Below are positions 1 through 6,840 of a DNA stretch of 64,000 bases, in pieces (positions within the stretch are counted from its first letter, which is position 1; each line of letters begins with the position of its first letter). The notes beneath the pieces are model-generated. The model did no database searches. It worked only from the letters and a program-made list of their open reading frames with translations, and had not been told where the DNA came from. Made by a program: the position numbers and the translations under genes. This DNA comes from an uncultured Anaerolineae bacterium (GTDB lineage Bacteria > Chloroflexota > Anaerolineae > Anaerolineales > Villigracilaceae), in the NCBI GenBank assembly GCA_903875215.1, contig CAIQVH010000030.1, positions 124,001-188,000 on the forward strand. Reading direction: 5' to 3'.

Positions 1-2
1 GG

Positions 3-1001
3 GATGTCCCATGGACGGAAGAGACGCAGGCCCAATATGCGGAAACATTTTGGACAATCTTTTTTGCGAAACCAACCAATACGGGCCTCTCCTGGTATTT
101 CACGCTCGACACGCCGGATGATAAAGACGCTTTTGTGATGTATAAAGGTGGTTTGATCCGGGCTGACGGAACGCCCAAGAAAGCGTATTATGCGCTGCAA
201 AACCTGATTAAAGCATGGACAACATCCGGCGAGGGGCATACCGATCAAAGTGGCGCGTTAGTTTTTCGAGGTTTCGGCGGCGATTATGAAATCGAAATCG
301 TCAACCCGCAGACCGGGGAAAGCATGGTCGCGCCAGTCCATGTGACTGAACAGGAGGTCGCCAGCCGGACAGTGACCTTTTATCCAAACCAGCAATTGCT
401 TCAACACAAAGAAAAATTGGAAAAATTGATCGGGTATTGGGAAACCAAGTCGAATGCTGAACTTGTTCATAAAGGTCACGATTACCTGGCTCTGGTCAAT
501 CACCACTTGCAAAATTCAGAATGGGAGCGGGCGGAACAAACCATAGCCGCCGCGTTGGATGAACTTTCCATCACCATCAAGATTAATATTCCGCTGAGCA
601 CATTTCCGCTCGCCAGCCCATCTGGTTTCGAGACACCCATTATGGATGGCGGCAGGGCGGTCATTTGGGGCGCAGAGACGCTATATTTTCCTTATGATTT
701 TCCCCCTGGGATTGTCTCTGTTGAGGTCAGGGCGCATTCGAAAAGTGAAAAGGGTGAATTCCCATCCATGGTGCTTGGCGTGGGGGCCAATTATTCGGAG
801 GTTTGGAAAGTTGAGAATACTAGCCCGGAAGTGTATTCATACACAACGGCTACAACCGGCAGCGAAAAGGTTTTTACAATTCGCAACCTGTACATTGACC
901 GGGTCAATGAAAGTATCATCGCACAAAAAGGCAATGTCGGTGAGTTGAAACTTTTTATCGATGAAGTTAATTTGATTATAAAAACAGCAGAGGTTCCATG
1001 A
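3..1001 (+). CDS. GH10-like glycoside hydrolase, 3' part (5' end outside window)
   Basis: The reading frame is open from base 3, so the gene starts upstream and only about 332 residues are visible. The first residues (DVPWTEETQAQYAETFW) and the later GLSWYF and IRADGTPKKAYYAL match the end of a GH10 xylanase-type TIM barrel. In that family the nucleophile Glu lies just before the visible part, in an ITEFD-like motif. After the barrel come a short FRGFGGDYEI beta segment, a helical linker, and a C-terminal beta-sandwich (VSVEVRAHSKSEKGEFPSM) that resembles calcium-dependent xylan-binding modules. A role in plant or cell-wall polysaccharide breakdown is inferred. The stop at 999-1001 overlaps a tiny downstream ORF by 4 bases. 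Family assignment is fairly secure; the C-terminal module call is tentative. Confidence 0.65.
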   Translation, partial: DVPWTEETQAQYAETFWTIFFAKPTNTGLSWYFTLDTPDDKDAFVMYKGGLIRADGTPKKAYYALQNLIKAWTTSGEGHTDQSGALVFRGFGGDYEIEIVNPQTGESMVAPVHVTEQEVASRTVTFYPNQQLLQHKEKLEKLIGYWETKSNAELVHKGHDYLALVNHHLQNSEWERAEQTIAAALDELSITIKINIPLSTFPLASPSGFETPIMDGGRAVIWGAETLYFPYDFPPGIVSVEVRAHSKSEKGEFPSMVLGVGANYSEVWKVENTSPEVYSYTTATTGSEKVFTIRNLYIDRVNESIIAQKGNVGELKLFIDEVNLIIKTAEVP

Positions 1002-1096
1002 ATAAAAAAACAGCCTGGCGAGGCCTGAGGTGGGTGTTAGAAACCTGTAGATTCTATTCCCAAAACCCTTCGACTCCTGGCCGGTTTACAGTATAA
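998..1096 (+). CDS. 32-codon ORF overlapping the hydrolase stop; possible gene remnant
   Basis: An ATG at 998 overlaps the hydrolase stop codon (ATGA), the usual sign of translational coupling. The frame runs 32 codons (starting MNKKTAWRGLRWVLE) to a TAA at 1094-1096. The Lys/Arg-rich start followed by hydrophobic residues could be the N-terminus of a larger membrane protein that was lost, but there is no homologous continuation. I do not recognise it; it may also be fortuitous. Confidence 0.2.
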   Translation: MNKKTAWRGLRWVLETCRFYSQNPSTPGRFTV

Positions 1097-1118
1097 ACAT
1101 GCACTTAGGAGAACGAAA

Positions 1119-1496
1119 ATGAGCACGCTAAAACAATTCGAATACCAGCAATATTTGAACATCGAAACCTTCCGCAAGAACGGACAGGGCGTGAAAACCC
1201 CGGTGTGGTTTGCGCAGGAAGAGGGGGGACTTTATATCTGGACGGAGACTACTTCTGGCAAAGCCAGGCGGGTGCGTGCCACCCCCCGGGTGATGATTGC
1301 CCCCTCTCGCGCCGATGGCAGTTTATTGGGAGAGTGGCTGCCTGCCCTCGCCTCTGCGGACGATTCACCTGCTGCCCTGGACCACATCCGCAAATTGATG
1401 CGCGCCAAATACGGTGTGATGTTCGCCATGTTTGGGCTGTTGGGCTTGTTCCGCCGCGCCAGGTATACTTCCATTCGGGTTGAACCGGAGCAGTAG
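1119..1496 (+). CDS. PPOX-class F420-dependent-type oxidoreductase
   Basis: The 125-residue protein has the split-barrel flavin/deazaflavin-binding fold of the pyridoxamine-phosphate-oxidase superfamily. The pattern PVWFAQEEGGLYIWTE, GKARRVRATPRVMIAPS, then GEWLPALA is typical of the small F420-dependent Rv2061-like PPOX family (TIGR03666). Substrate is unknown; such proteins reduce small molecules or bind cofactor. The C-terminus (MFGLLGLFRRARYTSIRVEP) is also typical. The start has a good ribosome site (AGGAG, 6 nt before ATG), and a TATAAA box at 1092-1097 is a plausible -10 element. It is monocistronic and convergent with the next gene. Confidence 0.75.
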   Translation: MSTLKQFEYQQYLNIETFRKNGQGVKTPVWFAQEEGGLYIWTETTSGKARRVRATPRVMIAPSRADGSLLGEWLPALASADDSPAALDHIRKLMRAKYGVMFAMFGLLGLFRRARYTSIRVEPEQ

Positions 1497-1627
1497 CCGT
1501 ATGGGCGTGCGGGCTGGTCTCAAGTGGCTGGTTAACCAATAATTGGCGAAGGTATTGCCCAGGGTAAGGATTATTTTTCCACCACAAATTTAATCTTTGG
1601 TGAGGCCTGGGCTTGTACTTTATTAGG

Positions 1628-2218
1628 CTAGCGATCATCCAATCCCTTTCCAAGGAGAATTTGCGGAATACATTTTTCAACCCTGGCCAGGCGGGTTTTA
1701 GCTTGTTTGGGTGCAGAAAAATAAAGCAGGTAGGCTTTTTGTCGCCCCGGTGTCAGGGCTTCAAAGGCAGTTTTCAGGTCAGGGAGTTCGGCCAATTTGG
1801 CTTGAAATTCTTCAGGAACGATGAATTCTGCTGTCTTTTTGTAATTTACCTTCAGGCCGGCTTTTTCCACTTCCAGCGCTTCCAGAAGATATGCTTTCAG
1901 GCTGGGTTCCAGTTTCAGGATTTCTTGCACCGTGGTGAAGCGCATCTGGCGCGCTGCCTGGGTATGTTCGGTTTGTTGGATGAGCAGGCGGCTGGCATCC
2001 TGCAGCAGGGCGCCCTTGACAAACAAGACCGCACAATATTCTTTGAACACATGGATTAAGGCGATGTTACTACCCTGAAAGGTATAACAGGGCACGCCCC
2101 ATTTTAATTCTTCAATCAGCGCGCAATCCAGAACGATCCGGCGTAATTGCTCCAATTCGGCCTGCCATTTTTTAGCTTTGTGAAAATAAAAATCAACCCT
2201 GGGATTCATACCATTCAT
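1628..2218 (-). CDS. YdeI/OmdA family protein (DUF1801 plus OmdA domain)
   Basis: The 196-residue protein begins MNGMNPRVDFYFHKAKKWQAE, matching the YdeI family. The N-terminal part (about 20-110) is a DUF1801-like fold with EELKWGVPCYTF and a VFKEYCAVLFVKGALL strand. The C-terminal part (YKKTAEFIVPEEF, then LTPGRQKAYLLYFSAPKQAKTR) is the OmdA domain of proteins annotated as bacteriocin-protection or OmpD-associated. Biochemical function is not established. The start at 2218 is chosen over 2251 because AAAGGA lies 7 nt before it and homologues start here. It is convergent with the PPOX gene. Confidence 0.75.
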   Translation of the reverse strand: MNGMNPRVDFYFHKAKKWQAELEQLRRIVLDCALIEELKWGVPCYTFQGSNIALIHVFKEYCAVLFVKGALLQDASRLLIQQTEHTQAARQMRFTTVQEILKLEPSLKAYLLEALEVEKAGLKVNYKKTAEFIVPEEFQAKLAELPDLKTAFEALTPGRQKAYLLYFSAPKQAKTRLARVEKCIPQILLGKGLDDR

Positions 2219-2328
2219 TTTGTTTTCCTTTGCGAGAAGGGCTGTCTGCATCTAAGAGCCATTCTTTCGCGTCTGACGCCGGGTTTCCGTTTCGGGGCGC
2301 GGGAGTGGCGGTGAGGCGGACAGCCCTA

Positions 2329-2709
2329 TTATTTTTCTGGCTGAAAGAGGCCGGACTCGGTGGGATGTGTGGGCCTGCTGCTGCGATACAGACGCACCTG
2401 CACTTTTTCCAGGGTTGCCAGGCCTGCTTGAATCTTGTCCTCCATGCTGGCCAGAAACTCCTCCAGCTTTTCGCGGGTATCCACGATTTCAACGAGAATG
2501 GGCAAATCTTCTGAAAGCCGCTCAATTTTGAAGGTATGAATGACGCGGCTGTTGGCACCAAAGCCCATCATACCGCGCGTGACCGTTGCCCCGGCGAGGC
2601 CCTGCCGGCGGGCTTCCAGCACAATCCATTCGTAGAGTGGCAGGCTGGCATGTTTATCGCTTTCGCCAATAAAAATGCGGAGCAGATAGCCTTCTTCTGG
2701 AAGTGTCAT
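2329..2709 (-). CDS. DUF190 family protein, partner of the fluoride channel
   Basis: The 126-residue protein contains LLRIFIGESDKH near its start and a GMMGFGANSRVIHTFKIERL segment. This is the DUF190 signature, a PII-like small ferredoxin-like fold. DUF190 genes are often next to crcB/fluC, as here, where the ATG follows the crcB stop by 4 nt. A regulatory or accessory role for the channel is inferred from this linkage only. The start at 2709 has GGAG 8 nt upstream; a longer frame to 2802 would overlap crcB and is rejected. The C-terminus is Pro/Ser-rich and probably disordered. Confidence 0.75.
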   Translation of the reverse strand: MTLPEEGYLLRIFIGESDKHASLPLYEWIVLEARRQGLAGATVTRGMMGFGANSRVIHTFKIERLSEDLPILVEIVDTREKLEEFLASMEDKIQAGLATLEKVQVRLYRSSRPTHPTESGLFQPEK

Positions 2710-2713
2710 AGGA

Positions 2714-3097
2714 TCATCTCCAAAGTAGATAAGAGACGCTGCGCCCCAGCCAGACGGCTCCCAGGCCAAACGCCAGGTGCATTCCGGCATTTGCCAGGGC
2801 AAAGAATTGTTCGCCGGCGCGGAGCAAGTTGGTCATCTCGTTGCTAAAGGTCGAAAATGTGGTAAACCCGCCCAGGAAGCCAACAAAAATCAGCGCGCGT
2901 GTTTCAGGCGTGAAGGCTCCGCGCGTTTCGGCCAGCTGGGATAGAAAGCCGATGATAAAACAGCCCAGCAGATTGACGGTGAGGGTACCGTAAGGGAAGA
3001 TGGCACTTTTTGTCAGTTGTTGAACATAGCCGCTCACCAGATAACGCAGAATCGAACCTACAAAGCCCCCGGCTCCAACCAGCAGAATTTTATTCAA
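2714..3097 (-). CDS. crcB: fluoride efflux channel CrcB/FluC
   Basis: The 127-residue membrane protein exports fluoride ions. It shows the expected order of motifs: GAGGFVGSILRYLV at the N-terminus, PYGTLTVNLLGCFIIGFL with the conserved Asn of the pore, and FVGFLGGFTTFSTFSNE in the third helix containing the phenylalanine box. Four hydrophobic segments fit the dual-topology dimer. The start is a TTG at 3097-3095: AGGAG lies 6 nt before it and the predicted N-terminus (NKILLVGAGG) fits the family, whereas the in-frame ATG at 3217 would add about 40 unrelated residues. Its leader can form a GGTCAG/CTGACC hairpin. DUF190 follows in the same operon. Confidence 0.9.
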   Translation of the reverse strand: MNKILLVGAGGFVGSILRYLVSGYVQQLTKSAIFPYGTLTVNLLGCFIIGFLSQLAETRGAFTPETRALIFVGFLGGFTTFSTFSNEMTNLLRAGEQFFALANAGMHLAFGLGAVWLGRSVSYLLWR

Positions 3098-3232
3098 TGG
3101 CGACTCCTGTTGGAAAAGTTGGTCAGGGTCTTGAGCGCCAAGGCGCTGACCAGAAAAACCCTTTGTCAAATGCAATTGTATCAAATCCACTTGGGCTTTG
3201 TTGACGGGTTTGATCATTCATCTGTAGGTAAC

Positions 3233-3266
3233 AAAATCCTTGAAGGGGGAAACCTTCAAGGATTTT
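3233..3266 (-). terminator. intrinsic terminator of the thrC-AI-2E-GT2 operon
   Basis: A perfect 14-bp stem (AAAATCCTTGAAGG / CCTTCAAGGATTTT) with a 6-nt loop. The position, 120 bp after the GT2 stop on the minus strand, fits termination of that leftward operon. A T-run is present on both strands, so it may work both ways and insulate crcB. Confidence 0.85.
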
Positions 3267-3386
3267 TAGTCTCTTACGCTGAGATTGCTCAATTACATGT
3301 TTTTGTAGCGTTGAAAGTCATAAATGACCAGGTTTTTTCCCGTAAACGCCGGGCCTGGGTTGCAGGAAGCGCGCCGGGCAGGGTGG

Positions 3387-4325
3387 TTATTTTTCTTTGG
3401 CGGGCGCTTCGCGTACGACGTAGAGCGGGCGGCCTTTCACTTCATCATATATGCGGCCAATGTATTCGCCGAGGATGCCGAGCGAGATGAGCTGGACGCC
3501 GCCAAAGAAGAGCACGGCCAACAGCGTGGTGGCCTGGCCTTCAAAGGCATGCAGGCCGGTGACAATGCGCGAGTAGATGACGATCGGGATGGCGAGCACG
3601 CCCAGGCCGGCGGCGATGAATCCGAGATAGGTGGCAATTTGCAGGGGGAAATAAGAGAAGCCGGTGATGCCGTCTGTGGCAAACTTGAGCATCTTTTTCA
3701 GCGGGTACTTGGTCTCTCCGCTCAGGCGTGCGGCGCGTTTGTATTCCACGCCCACCTGCTTGAAGCCGATCCAGGCTGACATGCCGCGCAGGAAGCGGTG
3801 CTTTTCTCGCATCTGGCTCATGACGTTGACCACCTGGCGGTCGATCAGGCGAAAATCGCCGGTATCGATGGGGATTTTGACGTCAGTGATGCGGTAGATG
3901 AGGCGGTAGAAAAGCGAAGCGGTGACGAGTTTGAACCAGCTTTCGCCCTCGCGTTCGGCGCGCACGGCGTAGACCACCTCGTAGCCTTCACGCCATTTTT
4001 TTGCCAGTTCCAGGATGGTTTCGGGCGGATCCTGCAAATCGGCGTCAATTACCACCATGGCCGCGCCGCGCGCGTAATCGAGCCCGGCGGTGACGGCAAT
4101 CTGGTGGCCGAAGTTGCGCGCAAAGATGACCGGGCGCACTTTGGGGTCTTGCGCAGCCAGTTCGCGGATGCGCGCGGTGGAACCGTCACTTGAACCGTCA
4201 TCCACCAGGATCAGCTCCCAGGGTTCGCCGGTGGAGTTCATGACTGCGCTGAGGCGGCGGTGCAGTTCCGGCAGGTTGTCAAATTCATTGTAAATCGGGG
4301 CGATGATTGAGTAGGTGATTTCCAT
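3387..4325 (-). CDS. GT2 polyisoprenyl-phosphate glycosyltransferase (GtrB/DPM1-like)
   Basis: The 312-residue protein has the N-terminal GT-A fold (about 1-225) with the nucleotide-sugar motif ILVDDGSSDGS and the metal-binding VIDADLQDPPE. Two C-terminal membrane helices follow (about 235-290) and then GEYIGRIYDEVKGRPLYVV. This layout is typical of enzymes that transfer a sugar from a nucleotide donor to undecaprenyl phosphate on the inner membrane face. The sugar cannot be told. It is the last gene of the operon behind the AI-2E transporter, 3 nt after its stop, and a terminator follows. A paralogue with the same layout lies at 36690-37637. Confidence 0.85.
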   Translation of the reverse strand: MEITYSIIAPIYNEFDNLPELHRRLSAVMNSTGEPWELILVDDGSSDGSTARIRELAAQDPKVRPVIFARNFGHQIAVTAGLDYARGAAMVVIDADLQDPPETILELAKKWREGYEVVYAVRAEREGESWFKLVTASLFYRLIYRITDVKIPIDTGDFRLIDRQVVNVMSQMREKHRFLRGMSAWIGFKQVGVEYKRAARLSGETKYPLKKMLKFATDGITGFSYFPLQIATYLGFIAAGLGVLAIPIVIYSRIVTGLHAFEGQATTLLAVLFFGGVQLISLGILGEYIGRIYDEVKGRPLYVVREAPAKEK

Positions 4326-4328
4326 GGC

Positions 4329-5459
4329 TTAGTTCCTGTTGATTTTCCTGGGGCGTTTGGCCGGGCGGGTGGGGTGGGGGGGGATATTTTTCAGCTGGAA
4401 GGGTGTTTTTCCCGTCACCCGGCGCAGCAAATAATGGATGATGATGGTTGCCGAAGCCAACAGGGGGACCACCAACAGGGCGCCCATGATGCCGCTCAAG
4501 ACGGTGGCCGTCAGGATGGCGACAAAGATCACGCCTTCGTGCATGTTGACCATGCGTCCCATGATGAGCGGACGCACCCATAAGTTTTTGATATTGATCA
4601 GCACCAGGTAGACGACCAGCACGATCAGCGTAATCCATAGATTCGAAAGCGGAATCCAACTGGAGCCTTCCAACAGGCTGACAGCCATTGCCAGCCCGGC
4701 CCCGATCAGCGGGCCTACATCTGGCACGAGCGTAAGCAAGCCGGCGGTGACGCCCAGCACGAGTGCACCGGGGATGCCGAGGATTGTCCAGGCCAGGCTG
4801 AAGACTATGGCCACAATAAACATGAGCAGGATCTGCCCGCGCAGGTAAGCCAGCCAGACGGTGCGGATGCGTTGGTAGAGCTCGGCTACTTCGGGGCGGA
4901 AGGGCTCTGGCGGCAGTTCCAGCAGCCATCCGCGCATATCCTGCCATTCTGAAAGAAAAAGGTAGACCAGTACCACGATCACCAGCACCCAGACCGCTCC
5001 GCGCGAGGTGGATTCTAGCAGAAGGAAGGTGTTGGTGGGGAGATGTCCGTCAAACAGGTTTTGTAGCCAGCCCAATCCGCTTCCGAGCTGTGAAAGATCC
5101 AGGCTGAATCCGTAAGGCAGCAGCACTGGCTGGGCGAGCTGATTCTGTGTTTGTCGCAGCAGGGAGAAGAAATCCTGCCCAATGCTGCTTAATTCGTCGG
5201 CAAACAGCGGCGCGAGCGTGGCGGGCAGGGCCACGAATAGCGCAATGGCGCCGAAATAGACCAGGTTGACAGCGGTGCGTCGTTTGAGCCGGTTTTTTTT
5301 GGAAAGGATGACGATGGCCGGGTTTGCCAGGTAGGCGATGAACGCCGCAATGATGACGGGTTCCAGCGCTTCGTGGGCATATACCAGGAAGGCGAGTAGG
5401 GCAGCCAGCAGGAGCAGGCCAATCAGATAGCGGAAGGGCAGGCTCCAGTTCTGGTTCAT
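4329..5459 (-). CDS. AI-2E family transporter
   Basis: The 376-residue membrane protein starts with a hydrophobic hairpin (YLIGLLLLAALLAFLVYAHE) and has the family's later segment with PGALVLGVTAGLLTLVPDVG and GRMVNMHEGVIFVAIL. These are the hallmarks of the AI-2E (TqsA/PerM) family, PF01594, with about eight membrane segments. Substrates differ between members, so a quorum-signal role should not be assumed. The basic C-terminus (KTPFQLKN onward) is probably cytoplasmic. Its ATG overlaps the thrC stop (ATGA), so the two are translationally coupled. Confidence 0.85.
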   Translation of the reverse strand: MNQNWSLPFRYLIGLLLLAALLAFLVYAHEALEPVIIAAFIAYLANPAIVILSKKNRLKRRTAVNLVYFGAIALFVALPATLAPLFADELSSIGQDFFSLLRQTQNQLAQPVLLPYGFSLDLSQLGSGLGWLQNLFDGHLPTNTFLLLESTSRGAVWVLVIVVLVYLFLSEWQDMRGWLLELPPEPFRPEVAELYQRIRTVWLAYLRGQILLMFIVAIVFSLAWTILGIPGALVLGVTAGLLTLVPDVGPLIGAGLAMAVSLLEGSSWIPLSNLWITLIVLVVYLVLINIKNLWVRPLIMGRMVNMHEGVIFVAILTATVLSGIMGALLVVPLLASATIIIHYLLRRVTGKTPFQLKNIPPHPTRPAKRPRKINRN

Positions 5460-6736
5460 AGGGCCTTTTTGACGGCTTGCAGGGTTGGTTCGATGATCGG
5501 TGCGGGGGCCACAGATTGCATCGCCGCGCGCACGTCTTTCAGGCCGCTGCCGGTGTTCATCACCAGGATGGGCGCATCCGGGTCGAGCTGGCCGGCGGCA
5601 CAGGCTGCAATCAATCCGGCATACGCGGTGGCTCCGGCAGGTTCAGCAAAAATTCCGGCGCTACCCAGGGCGGCGATGGCCTTGAGAATTTCTTCATCGG
5701 AGACGGTCAGATATGTTCCACCGGTTTGGCTGGCGGCGCGCACGGCACGTACGCCGTCGCGTGGTAGGTCTACGGAAATTGAATCGGCCAGGGTGGTGGC
5801 TTTGACCGGTACGATGGTTTCATTGCCGGCGTGGAAGGCGTTGGCAATGGCGGCAGAGCCTTCGGCCTGCACGCCGATGATGCGCGGCATTTGCTCAATC
5901 CAACCCAGGGTTTGCAGGTCTTTGAAACCTTTGTGGATGCCGGAGATGATGTTGCCGTCTCCGACGGAGACGAACACAGTCAGGCGGGAGTTGCTGGCGG
6001 GTGTGTTCTGATGGCTGGCGGGGTGGTTCAGACCGCTGCCTGGCTGGGCGCGCAGGGCTTCCCAGATTTCAAAGGCGGCGGTTTTCTTGCCTTCTGCGGT
6101 GAAGGGGTTGTACCCGGTGTTGCGGCAGTACCAGCCAAACTCGGCGGCGGCCTGAACCGAGAGATCGAACGCGTCATCATACGATCCATCTACGAGCAGG
6201 ACTTTGGCGCCGAAGATGAGCAGCTGCGCCACCTTGGCGGGTGGCGCGGACTTGGGGGCGAAAATCACTGCTTTCTGCCCGACGGCTGCTGACATGCCGG
6301 CCAGCGCGGCCCCGGCATTGCCGGTGGAGGCGGTGACGACGACTTCGGCTCCGGTTTCGATGGCGCGCGCCACCACAATGGCGCTGGCGCGATCCTTAAA
6401 TGATGCAGTAGGGTTGCGGCTTTCGTCCTTTAACCACAGGGTTTTCAGTCCCAATCCGGCGGCCAAGCGAGGCAGTGAAACGAGCGGGGTTCCGCCGGCC
6501 AGCTGCAAGGGGCTGTGTTCGCCGCGTGCCGGAAAGCCGACCGGCAACAAGGGCAGATAGCGCCAGAGCGAGGCGTCGTCGCGGGCCAGGAAATCATCCG
6601 GTTCATATTTTCGGCGCAGGGTGTCAACGTCCAGCACGATCTCCAGGTTCCCGCCGCAAGCGCAGGTATATGTCACCTGGCCGGGCAGGTATTCCTTTGC
6701 ACAAAGTAAACAACGGTAGCCAGTGAATTTTTCCAT
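5456..6736 (-). CDS. thrC: threonine synthase with N-terminal zinc ribbon
   Basis: This 426-residue PLP enzyme converts O-phosphohomoserine to threonine. The N-terminus carries a four-cysteine ribbon (C9, C12, C25, C27) as in the archaeal and Chloroflexota subgroup. The PLP lysine is K114 in NPTASFKDRAS, and the phosphate-binding loop is TASTGNAGAALAG. The C-terminus has MNTGSGLKD. A Pro/Asn/Ser insert at residues 231-250 contains a duplicated 7-residue unit and lies just before the conserved VSVGDGNIISG. The start is supported by a TATAAT box only 6 nt upstream and no ribosome site, suggesting a leaderless mRNA. It heads an operon with the AI-2E transporter and a GT2. Confidence 0.9.
   Translation of the reverse strand: MEKFTGYRCLLCAKEYLPGQVTYTCACGGNLEIVLDVDTLRRKYEPDDFLARDDASLWRYLPLLPVGFPARGEHSPLQLAGGTPLVSLPRLAAGLGLKTLWLKDESRNPTASFKDRASAIVVARAIETGAEVVVTASTGNAGAALAGMSAAVGQKAVIFAPKSAPPAKVAQLLIFGAKVLLVDGSYDDAFDLSVQAAAEFGWYCRNTGYNPFTAEGKKTAAFEIWEALRAQPGSGLNHPASHQNTPASNSRLTVFVSVGDGNIISGIHKGFKDLQTLGWIEQMPRIIGVQAEGSAAIANAFHAGNETIVPVKATTLADSISVDLPRDGVRAVRAASQTGGTYLTVSDEEILKAIAALGSAGIFAEPAGATAYAGLIAACAAGQLDPDAPILVMNTGSGLKDVRAAMQSVAPAPIIEPTLQAVKKAL
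5993..6032. repeat. imperfect 21-bp-period direct repeat inside thrC
   Basis: Two copies of a 19-nt unit beginning GCTGGCGGG lie 21 nt apart (5993-6011 and 6014-6032), with 16 of 19 positions the same. The period is 7 codons, so the protein shows LNHPASH followed by QNTPASN. It sits in a surface-loop insert and keeps the frame. Confidence 0.6.
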
Positions 6737-6742
6737 ACCGAA

Positions 6743-6748
6743 ATTATA
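6743..6748 (-). promoter_or_regulatory. -10 box of thrC, leaderless type
   Basis: A perfect TATAAT on the minus strand ends 6 nt before the thrC ATG, and no Shine-Dalgarno sequence lies between them. Transcription would begin at or next to the A of ATG. No convincing -35 box is visible at the usual distance. Confidence 0.55.
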
Positions 6749-6782
6749 CTCTTTCCTTTGGCGTTATGTTTTTTCACCACAA

Positions 6783-6820
6783 ACAGGGAAAGACAAAACC
6801 CGGGGCCTGTCTTTCCCTGT
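6783..6820 (-). terminator. stem-loop after the xanthine-dehydrogenase-type operon
   Basis: A perfect 13-bp stem (ACAGGGAAAGACA / TGTCTTTCCCTGT) with a 12-nt loop lies 20 bp after the stop of the molybdenum subunit gene and before the thrC promoter. On the minus strand the stem is followed by TTTG and then a mixed run, so termination is likely but not textbook. Confidence 0.55.
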
Positions 6821-6840
6821 CTGGATTTATTTTATGGGCT

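Noticed and set aside
3098-3232. Fluoride riboswitch upstream of crcB
   Set aside because: The conserved GAUG and GCUGAUG-type segments and the pseudoknot pattern of the crcB motif are not seen; only unrelated hairpins are present.
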